Shown here: one piece after another, positions 1 to 12,638 of the stretch
Numbering within the stretch: position 1 is the stretch's first letter
Layout of the letters: each line of letters opens with the position of its first letter
Origin: Sodiomyces alkalinus F11
Lineage: Eukaryota > Ascomycota > Sordariomycetes > Glomerellales > Plectosphaerellaceae
Assembly (NCBI RefSeq): GCF_003711515.1
Contig: NW_021167087.1
Coordinates: 587,074-651,073 of the forward strand
DNA: 64,000 nucleotides
Direction: 5' to 3'
Notes under the pieces: model-generated
Seen by the model: only the letters and a program-made list of their open reading frames with translations
Told to the model about the DNA's origin: nothing
Databases searched by the model: none
Translations under genes and position numbers: made by a program

Positions 1-342
1 CATCGCCCCACCTACCCGCCTGTGACTTCAATTCACTGCCTACTGTACACTAATTCCATACCCGCTCGATGTATCCGGATGTTCAGCGATGGCTCGGGAC
101 CAGGACCACTCTTTCACTTTCGCCCGAGGAAGGTCGTTAACCCTGTTCTCGGTCTTGCCTATCTTTGGATATTCTTACGTGGACGACCCGAAGTTGGATG
201 GATGGATCCATTAAAAACAAAAAAGGCAGAGAAGTCCACCTCCCTGTCTTCTGGGTTTGGGCTTCCCTTTCCCACCTCATGTCGCTCGACTACGGGTTTC
301 CCCTCCAGTTACTCAACAGCATATTGCCAATAACAGCCGACC
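1..342. other. Left-edge spacer, 5' flank of the arrestin gene
   Basis: No supported gene. This stretch directly precedes the arrestin-like gene that starts at 343 and probably holds its promoter and 5' leader. The short open frames here have no recognisable protein features and overlap one another. Confidence 0.5.
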
Positions 343-2658
343 ATGCTGTCATTCAAGCCCTTTTCCAATGTTGCTGGTAGGAATTCCGCATCACTTTTCC
401 AGGTCCGGTGAGTTGCGATCCTTTCTCGACTGTCCTACGAAGCCGCTACTCTTCATTACCGACGGCGTCCCCCCTCTCTCCGCGCTCGGCACGCCCTGCT
501 AATGTGGCGCCAGGTTGGACAAGGACTTCATAGTTTTCCGCGGCTCCGAAGCCGAGTCTGCTGGTCAGACTCTCAAGGGCTCTGTGGTTCTCTGCTTGTC
601 TTCCCCCCTCAAAGTCGAGGCTGTTCACCTTCGGCTTACCGGCAACCTGCGCTTTTCGTAAGTCTGGAGACCGGGTCCCCTTCTTCCGCACCTCAACGAT
701 TTGTTTCTCTGGCATCTGGCCATCGGCGGTCTGCTTGTTGTTAAGCGGCCCCTCAATCGTCGGCGACACGGACACTCGGATGCTCATGTTACCTGCCTAC
801 GACTGTAGCTAATAGTTGGGGCGTAGGTGGGACTTGTCCAAACCGGTTGCGCCAGGCATCTCCGGCCATAGAGTCGACAGGAATATCGAACTCCTCAAGC
901 ACAGATGGCAGCCCTTCGTCAAGGGCCACAGCGGCGAGAAGGTGGTGCTGGAACCGGGTAACTACGAATGGCCTTTCAAGCTGGACTTGCCAGGCGACAT
1001 GCCCGAAAGCGTCGAAGGTATACCGGAGGCGAGCATCATGTACCGACTGAAAGCCACCATCGTCCGCGGCAAGCTCTCGCACGACATGCACGCCTATAAA
1101 CCATTGCGCATCATACGAACGCCCGAGCCCGGGGCCCTCGAGTTTCTGCATGCCATGAGCGTCGAGAACATTTGGCCGAACAAGGTCGACTACTCCATTA
1201 TCGTTCCTCAAAAGGCGGCCATCTTCGGCGCCTCGATCCCGTTGGAGCTGCGCTTCACGCCGCTGTTGAAGGGACTCGAATTGGGCGACATCTCCATCAA
1301 GCTGATAGAGGTCCGCGATTGCACGGCCCCGGGGATCCCTCCGAGGGAGCACAAGGTGGAGCGGCAGGTTTCGAGTTGGGCCTTGACGCTGACGCGGGAG
1401 GAGAATTGGAATGACATGATCGGCGACACTGGTCAGGAAGGCTGGACGGCGTCCAGGAAGCTCCAGTTGCCGCGACGGCTCCGCCAATGCGTCCAGGACG
1501 TCAACCACCACGGCATCAAGATTCGACACAAGCTGAAGCTGGTTGCGGCACTTCACAATCCCGATGGACACGTATCTGAGGTGAGTCGCAAGAGGAAACT
1601 ATTTCCATACGAGGGCTGTGTCTCGTGCATGAAGTTTCCGTCTACTTTGCCCGGGCAAACAACCTACTACATCAACATCAACATCGACTTGTTCATGTTG
1701 ATACTGTGCTAACCACTTGCCTTGAATATAGTTGCGGGCAACCCTACCGGTCTCCATCTTCATCTCCCCGAACATGCCGCCAGACGAGCACGGTGTCCTC
1801 GTAGACCAACCCGGCACATCAGCTCTAGCTCCACCAGAGGCCGACGCAAGCACCATCGCGCCTCCGGGCTACGGCGAACACGTACTCGATCAGCTATTCG
1901 AAGATGTCGACCAAAGCGGCTTCCATACCCCTGCCATCCATTCGGGCGTCAGCAGTCCGTTCTACTCGCAGTCGCAGTCCCGCGCCGGGTCCAGCGAAAA
2001 CCTGGCCGCGCTGAGTGGCATGACGACTCTCAACGGCGTTCCCCCGGCTGCGCTTACTTCCCGACTCCAAAACGTTTCGCTCAACTCCACCAACCGCAAC
2101 ACGTCGGCCACGTCGCTCGCCGATCTCGCGACGTCAGGATCGAATCCTGCCACGAACACGAGCCACCCTTCGCAGTCGGCGTCGGCCGCGCTCACCCGCC
2201 AAAACAGCGCGGAAGACAATGGCGGCACCAACAACATCGGCCACGGACATCTCAACCCTCGTTCCGGCCGCGCGTCCCCCGAGCACGTCGAGTTTCTGGA
2301 CGTCGCCATGTTGAGCAAGGTGCCCAGCTACTCGACGGCTTTGCGGACTCCCGCACGGTCGCAGGCGGCCAGCGTGGGCGAGGCGCTTCCCGACTATTCT
2401 GCCGCCATGAGCGCGGCGTCGAGCGGGCCTTCGACGCCGATGCTCCAAGGGGCGGGGGCGGGGGCGGGGCCGAATATGGTTGGCGTCCCTGCGGAATCTT
2501 CGTCTCGCGACGATGCCACGGTGCCACGATCGGGGTCCATGACGCCGCCGCGACGCCCGAGGCCCGGGTCGACCGGTATCCACGACGTTTTGCAGCAAGC
2601 GCAGGGTCCGGAAGAACGGAGGCTGCATCTCATGCGGGCGCGCGACAGGGTTTATTGA
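343..2658 (+). CDS. creD: Arrestin-related ubiquitin-ligase adaptor (CreD/Art type)
   Basis: Spliced model of four exons: 343-407, 514-657, 827-1580, 1732-2658, giving 629 residues with exact frame. The N-terminal two thirds matches the arrestin_N and arrestin_C folds of fungal CreD/ApyA and yeast Rod1/Art proteins (for example DKDFIVFRGSE near the start, then HAMSVENIWPNKVDYSI and GIKIRHKLKL). These proteins bridge plasma-membrane transporters to the HECT ligase Rsp5/HulA, so permeases are ubiquitylated and endocytosed; CreD is tied to carbon catabolite repression in Aspergillus. The C-terminal tail is Ser/Pro-rich and carries PPGY at about 365-368, plus VPSY and LPDY near 518-543, the expected WW-domain ligands. 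The acceptor at 826 was chosen over the nearer TAG at 815 because it restores an S-W-D join in frame. The family call is safe; the symbol is by orthology. Confidence 0.88.
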
Positions 2659-4158
2659 CAGATACCGCGATCTATACCCCATGGACCCTCGGAACCGAAG
2701 ACGTCCCCAGGACACCAGGGACACCTCTCCTCTTTTCTCTTTCATCGACACCATGGACGTTGAATGATATGGGTATAGCATGGCTTCGGCGTTTGGGCGC
2801 TTGTGGGTTTTTACTGGGCAAGCTATGGGATACACGGAGGTGGGCTATTGATCTTTTTTCCTCGGGCACTCGTGAAATTTGGTGGGGGATCTGTTTTTGG
2901 GGGCGGGGGTAAATCTTGGGATGCATGTAGACGTAGACTTGGCCGTAAGGCGATCTTTTTTTTTTTTATCTTTTTCTTCTTCATCTCTCTCATGATATCG
3001 GTGGCCAGTCCATAGAATTCTTCAGGAATACAACTCTAAAAACGGCAAATACGGTCCCAGAGAATAGTGGCTTTTCATCACGGAAGCGTTGTTTTGGGAA
3101 ATCCCGTGCTATTATTATGTACGGAGTACCGAGTAAAAGGCAATGTGCCTACAATGATACGCGAGTACGAGACCTCGAACCGTCTTGAGGGTGCGAAAAT
3201 ACGAAGTCTTGCAGTTGACGACTCGAGGGCCATCTCGGGGATCGACAACGAACAGCACAGCCTCATGACGTCATGAATAGGGGTTTGACGGTCGGCTCAA
3301 CTCCTTCGCAACGGTCGGATGACCAAGCTGAAGTGTTACGTTGTAAGCAACTGGTGACGTTGTGAGATGTGAGGTGTGAGATGAGGGAGCTCGGGGGGCG
3401 CACGGGCCAAAGGGGTTCTTTCTGCGCGGCGCTATTGTGTAAGTGTAATTAATTATGTACTTTGTACTCGTACTTGTACTCGTACTTCGTACTCCGTATA
3501 TTGATAGATTGGGACCCCGTTCCATTCGGCCATTTAGGCAGCGACCAACTTGTCAACCCGTGAAGCTTGTGAAGCTGAACCTGAGCCACAATTTGAAGCA
3601 CAACGAGCACAGTGCTACTTTATGAGCGTGCTCCGTACTGCTGAAAAGTGCCCAGCAGTAGTTGCAGAGAGCGGTAGCTGGGGGCAGCTACTGCTAAGGT
3701 AGCTTTGCGGTGAGGTGGAGCTACCGGAATAAAATCCGCAGGGATAAGGCGATCATGGATCAGGATCATGGTGCCCGAAGAGCTGAAATCAAAGTTCTCT
3801 GCTGGCGTTCTGTTCTGGCGGTCGGCTATCGGTATGCCGTAATTACACGTGTACTCCGTATTCTATACTCCCTCCGTACACCCTCACTCGTCCCATTTCT
3901 CAACCTGATGTCAACCCTTTTTCTCTCTCCCTACTTTAGTCTCGGCACCGTAGCTCAACACCAACACGTGCGTCTTTGGTCTCACTCGAAATTGGGTTCT
4001 TCACTTTTGGCTCACTTAACCCCTCCACCCCTCCAAACCTGGAACCCTCCCCCACCCCTCTTCCCTCAAAACGGATGGGGATGATCAAGTTTGCCCCTCA
4101 TTGTCCCCGTGTCTTTTCATCTCTGCCTCCCTTACCACCAGCCTAGAGAATCGTAACG
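2659..4158. other. Intergenic region with GTACT-type simple repeat
   Basis: No gene seen. It holds the 3' end of the arrestin gene and the promoter of the Slm-like gene. A GTACT-rich stretch lies at about 3457-3499 and includes a TACTCCGTA word; TACGGAGTA occurs near 3120 and TACTCCGTA again near 3850. A T-tract lies near 2957. Pyrimidine-rich sequence from about 3900 to 4150 looks like a typical fungal core promoter and leader. Confidence 0.5.
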
Positions 4159-5855
4159 ATGAGCGCTCCCCAGACCCAACTGCCTTCGAGGGCAGCAACA
4201 ACGGCGACGACCAGTTCCACCCTCACCAACGAGGGTGGAGTCACCGACATTGACCTCACCACGGTGCGTTCCTGAGTCCTGACCGCCCCCCATTCCCATT
4301 CCCCTCCCTCCTCGTCCCTTCCAAGAGATCTAGATCTAGGTCCTGCCACAAGTTCCTGCCCACGCCAGGCCTTTTTTTTTTTTTTTTTTTCTCGTACTAA
4401 CATCGACGACTTCTGTCGCCGCCTGTGTCGCAGACAGCCGGACTCCTTGCCGAGCGGCTTCAGGCGTGGAAGCATGCCGTCGTCTACCTCGAGGACTACA
4501 TGGGTGCCATTGAGAAGATCCACCGCGCTCAAGCTAAGGAATATGAGCGGGCGCTGAAATCCATCTCGAGTCCCCTCAGGGAAGGCCATCACTTTGACCA
4601 GAGCCTCGGCGGTATCGCCGGCTTCTTCGAGAACCTGCGCGCCAACACCCAGTCCCTCATCAACACCAACCTCGAGACCGAGAAGAGCATCAATGGCTCC
4701 GTCCTCCCCGTCCTCGAACGCCTCCACAAAGAGATCAAAGCCAAGTCCAAGGAGCTCACCAGCGGAGTGAACAAGACCGCGAAGGAAGTGGAAAAGGCCC
4801 GCAGCCACACCCAGAAGCACATCGAGCTCCTCGGGCAGCAGACCGCCACTTTCGATTCCGTCGGCGGCCGCATCCAGGGCGTCGATGACCCGTACGTCGT
4901 CAACCGCGGCGTCCTCCATCGTCTCCACAAGCAGGTCCTCGAGGAGAACAACAACCGGAACGACCTCATCGCCGTGCAGAACAACTTCGAGTCCTTCGAG
5001 GCCCACGTCGTCGAGGTCATCCAGCAGGCCATGGAGTCGTTCACCCTGCTCGCCGGCGGCCAGGGCGAGAAGACCCGCGCCCTCCACTACGACATGCTGC
5101 AGGCCGTCCAGCGCGTGCCGCACGAGTTCGAGTGGAAGGGCTTCCTCGCCCGCTGCGCCGACCGCCTCGTCAACCCCGACGGCCCGCCCAAGTCGGTCGA
5201 CACCGTCGCCTTCCCCAACATGGACCACCCGTCGACCAAGGCCCTCATCGAGGGCTCCCTCGAGCGCAAGTCGCGCAACAAGCTCTCCTGGGGCTACTCC
5301 ACGGGCTACTACGTCGTCACGCCGGCCAAGTTCCTCCACGAGTTCAAGGACTCGGACAACGCCCGCCACGACCCGCACCCCGAGCTCTCCATCTACCTGC
5401 CCGAGGCCGTCATCGGCACCCCGAGCGGGGACAAGTTCAGCGTCAAGGGCAAGGACCGCAGCAAGGGCATGAGCGCCAAGCTCAGCGGCACGTCCGAGCT
5501 TGCCTTCAAGGCCCATACGCCCGCCGACGCGCAAAAGTGGTTTGATATCATCCGCAACGTGGCCGGTGCCACCGGGCCGCAGGAGCCGCAGTCTCCCACG
5601 TCGCCCGTCCTGCAGGGAGAGAGCAAGTTTGTCTCCTCGAATCCGACGACACCTGCCACCGAGAGCCCTCCCGCAGCTCCCGCGGCTTCCGCGGCTCCTG
5701 CTGCTTCGGAGGCTCCTGCTTCTTCGGAGGCTCCTGCAGCTCCCGCGGCTACTGCAGCTTCACCGGGAAGCGAAAAGGCCCAAGAAACCGGCATCACCGG
5801 TACTGAACCGGTAAAGACCACCCAGACTATCCCGCCGGCCGAGTCCAAGCAATGA
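4159..5855 (+). CDS. Slm1/2-like BAR and PH domain protein
   Basis: Two exons, 4159-4263 and 4434-5855, give 508 residues. The intron has a clear TACTAAC branch point near 4395. After a short Thr/Ser-rich N-terminus, residues 40-260 form a helical, charged BAR/F-BAR-like module (AERLQAWKHAVVYLEDYM and onward). A PH domain follows at about 305-412 (KALIEGSLERKS to QKWFDIIRNVAG). The last 95 residues are a low-complexity Pro/Ala/Ser/Glu tail. This domain order is that of yeast Slm1/Slm2, eisosome-associated PI(4,5)P2-binding effectors of TORC2 that act at the plasma membrane. Which Slm paralogue it represents, and whether calcineurin-docking motifs persist, cannot be judged here. Flanking genes are unrelated. 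Confidence 0.86.
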
Positions 5856-6692
5856 TTCTAGGGCCTTCATTTCTTTTTATGACATTCTCGCTTCTTCCTC
5901 CTTCGGCACTGAAACGCGGTTGGAGGTGCGAAGGAAGGAGATGGTTTGTGATGGCACTCGGCCTTTCTTTGCCTTTCCTTTTCGTGATTCCCATATTTAC
6001 CCTCATTCCTTTCGCACGCGGCACATCTCTCACCTAATATTTGCTAGGAGGATAATTCGGTCCAGTTTGGTCCAGTTTAGCGTGGATCTTGAGCAACTTC
6101 AATGGCAGCGATATGTTTATATTTTATATATACACATTTTCTCCCAACCATTCATCCGAGCCAAGCATCAGGTAGTCATCTCGATCTTAGACCTTCCACT
6201 TGGAAAGCTCTCAAAGATGCCCGGCCCCTTCTAAAATCTCCTGGATCTCTGAATTCATCCTCATTCCCTCTACCACGGTGAATATGCCCTGTGACGTGAT
6301 CAATTCGTGTCAGCTGCCGACAGGTGCGAATGCGTGTCACAATCGTCCCGGAGCCGACCGGACCGTTCCTGTGCCGTCTTATGTACTTTGTACTCGAGTG
6401 TGTACGACATACCGTAGGTACCTATGATGATATTACCAGGTAGCTCTTATTATTCGCTTGGATAACAGTGCCTTTCTCTTTCTTTTTCTTTTTTCTTTTT
6501 TTTCTTCTTCTTTTTTTTGGCATCTCTCCCTTCAACGTGACGACGCTGGACGATAATCCTCTTTCTTCCCATCCTTTCTTTTTCTTCTCCTCCCCTTTGT
6601 TTTCTTCCTTTCTTCTCTTTGCTATTCATGTTCCACTTTGACCTACGCCCACCCCCATAACCCAGGCACACGAAACGAATGCCTATCACGGA
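5856..6692. other. Intergenic spacer
   Basis: No gene seen. It contains the 3' flank of the Slm-like gene and the promoter of the carboxypeptidase gene. A long T/C-rich tract at about 6470-6630 precedes the downstream start codon, a common arrangement in fungal promoters. Confidence 0.5.
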
Positions 6693-8891
6693 ATGCCCCA
6701 GTGCCACCATGTCGCTCGCTCTAGAGTCCCCAGCAGCCGCGCCGACTTGCTCGTCCTGCTGTTCCTAAGTCTTGCGTCATTTCCAGGTCTATTTCCAACG
6801 GCGTCAGCGCAGTTCGCCCTTCCCGCATCCGCCGCCAACCTGACCACCGTCCGGTCCCCCATCGACAGAAGCATCTCCATCAGCTACAAATCGCCCAATG
6901 GGTCCGTCTGTCGTACCGCCTTCGACCACCAGCGCCAGTATACTGGCTGGGTCAATGTTCCCGGCGAATACCCCACCAACCTCTTCTTCTGGCTTGTCGA
7001 GGCTCGCCAGCCCACCGACATGCTCACCATCTGGCTGAACGGCGGGCCGGGCGCCAGCTCCCTCTTCGGCATGTTCAATGGTGTTGGTCCCTGTGAGGTC
7101 GTGGAGGCGGGCCTGGACCAGTATGATACCCTGACGAGGGAATGGGGCTGGGATCGCGCCTCCAACATGCTCTTCATCGACCAGGTAAGCTATCGGCATG
7201 TCCTCCCCCCGAGTACCTACTACTACTGCTACTACTACTACTGGGTTGGAAACGCCAGCTGACACAAGACGTGTGTTTCTTCATAGCCCAACCAGGTCGG
7301 TTTCTCCTTCGACACCCCGACGAACGGCTCCGTCCATCTCCTCAACGGCACGCGTATTGTCCCGCCCGTTCCGGCTCCCGATGACGGACTCTCACATGCC
7401 ACGTTCATCAATGGTACCTTCGGCTCGCTGGATTACAATGCCACGGCCAATACCACGGAACAGGCGGCCATGGCGGTCTGGCACATGCTCCAGGGATTCC
7501 TGGCCACCTTCCCTTCCTTCAACCCGTCCGGTCGCAATAGTATCGGAATCAATCTCTTCGCCGAGAGCTACGGCGGCAAGTTCGGCCCCGTCTTCTCACA
7601 TGTCTGGGAACAGCAGAACGCCAAGCGCCGCAATGGCTCCATCCCTCGCAACTCGACCCTCGAGATCCGCCTCGCCTCCCTCGGCATCGTCAATGGCTGC
7701 ATAGACGACGCCATCCAGGCCCCTTACTATCCCGCCTTTGCCCTCTCCAACACCTACGACTTCCGGGCCATCAGTTCCGTCCGCGCCAACCTCGCCAACA
7801 ACTCCTTCTACGCCGACGGCGGCTGCCTCGACTTGATCCGCCAATGCCGCACCGCCGAAGAAGTGCACGACCCGGACGGCACCGGCACCGTCGACCTGGT
7901 CAACGAGCACTGTTCCCGCGCCTACAGGACGTGCTACGATTCCGTCGTCGCCCCGTACGCCGACGCGGGCCGCAGCTGGTACGACATGGCCCACGTCCTG
8001 CCCGACTCCTTCCCGCCCGCCACGTACCTCGAGTACCTCAACACCCGCGCCGTCCAGGAGGCCATCGGCGCCGTCACCAACTTTACTTTCGCGAGCAGGG
8101 AAGTGGCCGCCGCCTTCCAGGCCACCGGCGACTACGTCCGCGGCTCCCACGTGCCGCGGCTGGCCTCCCTCCTCGACGCCGGCATCCGCGTAGCCTTCAT
8201 CTACGGCGACCGCGACTACGTCTGCAACTGGCCGGGCGGCGAGGCCGTCGCCGACGCCGTGGCCTGGAACGCCCGCGACGCGTACGGCCCCCGGTTCGCC
8301 GCCGCCGGCTACGCCCCGCTCATCGTCAACGACTCGTACATCGGCGGCGTGGTCCGGCAGTTCGGCAACCTCTCCTTCAGCCGCATCTACCAGGCCGGCC
8401 ACTCCGTGCCGTCCTACCAGCCCGAGACGGCGTTTCAGCTCTTCGCCCGCGTCGCCCTCGGCACGTCCGTCTCCACCGGCGACGCCATCGACCCGCTCGA
8501 CTACGCCACCGAGGGGGACGACCGCGCCGATCGGCACAGGGACGACCTCCCCGACTCGCCTGGCCCGACGTGCTGGCTGCGGAACGTCCAGGGGTCGTGC
8601 AGCCGAGACCAGATCGATATGCTCGAGCGCGGGGACGGGGTCGTCCTTAACGGCGTGTTGTATGAGCATTCGAGCGACTGGCCTCTCGCCGGTAAACTGG
8701 CGTCTTCGCCGTCGACGTCGGTTGGTGCCGGCGCGGAGAGGACCACGACATCGACCCCTTCACGGGCGCTGACGGGGATATTTACCGCTACGGCCACGCC
8801 TGACAGTGGTCAAGTTCGCTCCCGTAATGCCAGAGACAGTGTGCTTCTCCTGGGCCTGGCACTTTGTTGTGCGGCTCTGGGGATGGTGTGA
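6693..8891 (+). CDS. Secreted serine carboxypeptidase (S10), probable GPI anchor
   Basis: Two exons, 6693-7184 and 7287-8891, give 698 residues. A hydrophobic signal peptide covers about residues 17-41 (LLVLLFLSLASFPG). The peptidase S10 alpha/beta-hydrolase fold is complete: oxyanion motif LNGGPGASS, nucleophile Ser258 in AESYGGK, Asp474 in GDRDYVCNW and His536 in AGHSVPSYQPE. Many NxS/T sites fit secretion. A Ser/Thr-rich stretch is followed by a C-terminal hydrophobic run (VLLLGLALCCAALGMV) after basic residues, the usual form of a GPI-anchor signal. The enzyme would trim C-terminal residues from peptides at the cell wall or surface. It is closer to fungal extracellular carboxypeptidase S1-like proteins than to Kex1, which has a type I membrane tail with a cytosolic segment. 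Confidence 0.9.
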
Positions 8892-11255
8892 TAGATGTAT
8901 ATATATGTACATGTATATAACAAGCCTTGCCTTCGTGTTTGACGTTATGTAATGTAATGCGCAATAGGCGCTTGGACATGCAAGCTGGGAGAGAGACATG
9001 ATACAAGCTATCTGACACCGCTGAATAATGGAGACTTTTGAAGAGCAGAGACTTGTCTACGCCAGACATGGTGGACATCATGGTCAGACATACGCAAGAC
9101 GAGCGATGAAAAGATAGAGACAAATGTATATGTTCAGAAATATTGACTATAATTGTCGACCGTCTACATAAACTTGTGACTACGAAAGGGTTCTACAAGT
9201 GCCTACGGGAACCACTTACAGTTTACCAGCGTCGGGTCATGATGTGGGACTCGATTTCACGAGAGTGCTTCAGCCCTAGTCTTATACATATTGTTAGCCA
9301 TTTGTACCAAAACCAGATGGCAGGGAACAATAGTTGTAAAGCGAAAGGGGAATATCAGTATGGGTGCCTTGTCAAAGGCGTTGTCATCAAAGCATATAGC
9401 TATGGAGACCGTCGTGAAAAATTAAGAGTCATCATGTAAAGAAACCACCAGACAGATTGCCTGAAGAGAACAGAAATTGAAAGTAACCAACCTTTGGGCG
9501 AAAAGATTCCATCTCGGCTAGGAACTTGTAGTCATAAGTTTCATCGAGACATCTTTGCGACATGTTAGCCTCAAGGTCAGACCGAGAGCATTGTTTTGTG
9601 AACACGGTAGATTGTCGAATCAGTCGTAAAACGTTATCAGCTTCGCCGGTAGGCTCTGACATATGCTTGTCTTATTGTTTTTACGTTCATCATATTGGGA
9701 GACCCTTGACATCCCGAGGGATGTGCAGTGACAACGTACCAAAAGAAATTGGTCGAGTATGAGCATGGACTATTGCAAGTTAGCGAACCTGTCCCGAGAC
9801 CCTTGGTCGAAACAATGACAAGGTTGAGATAACGCAACATCAGTTATAGGCATGAATGGTAGAAAGAATTGTGTCAACATGGAAAAAATCACAATCTGAC
9901 TCGTCATCTGAATCATCATAGAAGCGATGGGTAGCTGGCAAGCCAAGGCAAAGAAGAAAAAAGATGGCGACTCACTCAGTCGAGTTGGTTGCTGTGGGGT
10001 GGGTGAACAAACTCCCAGACCGAAAAGCTTGTGCAGCAAGGGCCAGCTGTTGAGACACAGATTCCGACCCAGCATGGAGGCCAGGGTCATGTTGCGGTTG
10101 ACAGCCAACCGAATGTTATCAGTCCGACAAACACCTGACACTGCATTCGGTCAGCAATCCATGCTGAGAGAGTATGCGCGTGGATTCGTGACGTGAGTCC
10201 ATGTGTTCAGTGGGCGAGGTTTTCTAGGCCTGCCGCAAAGTGGCTTCTCGCTCATGGTGGAGCACATTGTACTCTCGGAGCCCAGTGCCGCTTCATCATA
10301 CAGGATGTCAGGGAATATGAGATCGAAGGGTGAAGTACCTTGTCTGGAGTCTGCACGAACTTTAGAAGCGTTAGCACTTTGGCACGACCCTGATAAATGT
10401 GACAGCTCAAATTGAAACAGGCATAGTCAGAAACAGCCATTGTTATCGTCAATGAAAAACTCGGTCGGTAATTCCAACATACAGAGTATGATAAATTGTT
10501 CATCATGTTAGGGCGGGGGGAAAGCTGAAAGCAATAGAGGTGTAGCTTACATTGTGCTAGAAAGCGAGCCTGCACTTGCTAGGCTCGCAAATAGTATGCC
10601 CTGGCGACAGCCTGCGCAGGCATGGTGTCAACTGATTTAGCAAAGACATTGCGAAATCTGCAGTATGATGGTTAGCATACTTCGTCATATACAATGAAGC
10701 CACGTAGCACTTGAAGTACTGAAACAATAGAAAGTAGCTGCTCTGTCAGACTGACGTGAAAACTGAGGTTTCATTCCGAAAGGTCAAAGACTCTAGTTTG
10801 ATTGCGGTTTGGATAATCATCAGGAAGCAGCGAAGAAAACATAAAAAAGGCGCAAAGTTTCGACTTACCAAATGGTGTTCGACAGTAGTGGGAGGCATAA
10901 AGCATTGAAGCTTTGGAGCTCCCAAAAGGAAAGTGTGGTGGTGAGGGAATGGAGGTTGGAGAAAAAAGTTGCGACCAAAAATCTCGGTCTTTTTAGAGGA
11001 GCTGGTGGGACCTGTGCACGAGCCACTCTGGTCTCCACAACCTACCGAGTCCCGTGACTTCGTGTTTATCATCCGTGACCGAGCGGGTACTTGGTCAGGT
11101 CTCGTACCTAACTAAGGTAAGCTGAGATCCATGGCGACAAAGGGCGCGTGATTGTGAATTGCCATCTGCTCCGTTTATTCCTCCGCTACAACCCTCCATT
11201 ACGCATTTGAACTAGCACTGCCGACGTCTTGGACAAGCTTTACTACTGTGTTAAA
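8892..11255. other. Gene-poor 2.4 kb spacer
   Basis: No protein-coding gene can be supported on either strand. The base composition is more AT-rich than the neighbouring genes. The minus strand shows several intron-like signals (for example GTAAGC near 10555 and CTAAC followed by CAG near 10661-10675), but no chain of exons gives a long or recognisable protein. It could hold a non-coding transcript or a decayed gene. Confidence 0.4.
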
Positions 11256-12638
11256 ATGCCTGAAATTGCAGAAGGTGAAAATGTCTGCTCCCGAGGGCCA
11301 CTTTCTTTCCCACCGTCCTTGACTGACCAGCGTTTCCCATACATATCAGTGGCGAGATGTGTCCACTTTCTTCAACTTCATCTCGTGGGGAAGACGATTG
11401 CCAGAGTCACCGCCATCGATGATGCCAATGTATTTGGGAAGGCCGGCACCAGTGCGTCGGAATTCGAGAAAGCCATACGGGGCAAAAGAGTAGTGTCAGC
11501 GGGTCGTCAGGGCAAATATTTTTGGTACGATGCTAGAGAGGATAATCTACGCTTGCCGCGCGCTTATCTCATGCACTAGGATCACTTTTGATCGGCCACC
11601 TCATGCCGTGATGCATCTGGGAATGACTGGTAAGTCTCCGTCGAAGAAGCTTCAGCCCTCCCCCCCCCTTTTCTCTTGAGACCCCACTCACAGTATGCCT
11701 GTTCAGGATGGGTCCACATCAAGGGCGATAGGACGGCCTACACGAACTACTACAAGAAGATGAAAGAAGGGGAAGCCGACATGTGGCCGCCAAAGTACTG
11801 GAAGTTTCAACTCGAAACGGAGGGCAACCCCAAGGTAGAAGTCGCCTATACGGATCCCCGACGTTTCGGCCGTGTCCGCCTCGTCGACTGCCCCGGCCAG
11901 GACATTCGCAGACACTCACCTCTAAAAGAAAACGGACCGGACCCCGTTGCCGATCTCGACGTCTTCACCCAGGGGTACCTCGAAAAGAGGATGAAGTCGC
12001 GCCACGTGCCCATCAAGGCTCTCCTCCTGGACCAGAGCCACATCAGCGGCATCGGCAACTGGGTCGCCGACGAGGTGCTGTACCAGGCCCGTGTCCACCC
12101 GGAGCAGTACTGCGACGACTTCGGCGACGATGAGATTGGCAGGATATACGACTCCATCAGGGATGTCTGTCAGACGGCCGTCGATAAACTGGGCGACTCG
12201 GACGAGTTCCCGGACCATTGGCTGTTCAACCATCGCTGGGGCAAGGGTGGCAAGAACGGCGGCTCGAGCGTGCACCCGAACGGGGAGAAGCTGGCCTTCT
12301 TGACGGTCGGTGGCCGCACGAGCTGCTATGCGCCGTCGCGGCAGAAGAAGACGGGTCGTGTGGTGGCGTCTGTGAAGGAGGAACCGCTCGAGGAGGCCTC
12401 GGCTGCTGCTCCACCTAAGACTAAGGGTAAGGCTCGGAAGAAGGCAGTGGAGAAGGAGGAAAGTGACGCCGACGAACCACCTCCGGCAAAGAAGCGACGT
12501 GGGGGGGCGAAGCGGGCTGATTCAGCGGCTGCGTCAAAGGAGAAGTCCAAGGTGAAGACCGAGTTGGATGTGGTGCCAGAATCAAGCTCTGGTGGCCTGG
12601 ATTCTGGCAGACGGAGGTCAAGTCGTCTCAGAAAATAA
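11256..12638 (+). CDS. Formamidopyrimidine-DNA glycosylase (Fpg/Nei family)
   Basis: Four exons, 11256-11274, 11350-11524, 11580-11629 and 11707-12638, give 391 residues. The tiny first exon encodes MPEIAE, so Pro2 (the Schiff-base nucleophile after Met removal) and Glu3 of the Fpg/Nei family are present. Next come the family motifs RQGKYFW, PPHAVMHLGMTGW and YTDPRRFGRVRL, then the helix-two-turn-helix at about LLDQSHISGIGNWVADEVLY. No Cys4 zinc finger follows; GGRTSCYAPSRQKK resembles the zincless finger of plant and fungal Fpg enzymes. The last 100 residues are Lys/Glu/Ala-rich with nuclear-localisation-like basic patches. The role is base excision repair of oxidised purines by glycosylase/AP-lyase action. 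Two intron junctions split codons, and all four exons are needed to restore the core. Confidence 0.9.

Noticed and set aside
4143..5534. Minus-strand open frame of 463 codons opposite the Slm-like gene
   Set aside because: It spans the intron and exons of a well supported plus-strand gene and has an antisense-type composition (Leu/Val/Glu/Asp repeats).
7596..8669. Minus-strand open frame of 357 codons opposite the carboxypeptidase
   Set aside because: It is an antisense shadow; the plus strand holds the full Ser-Asp-His triad.
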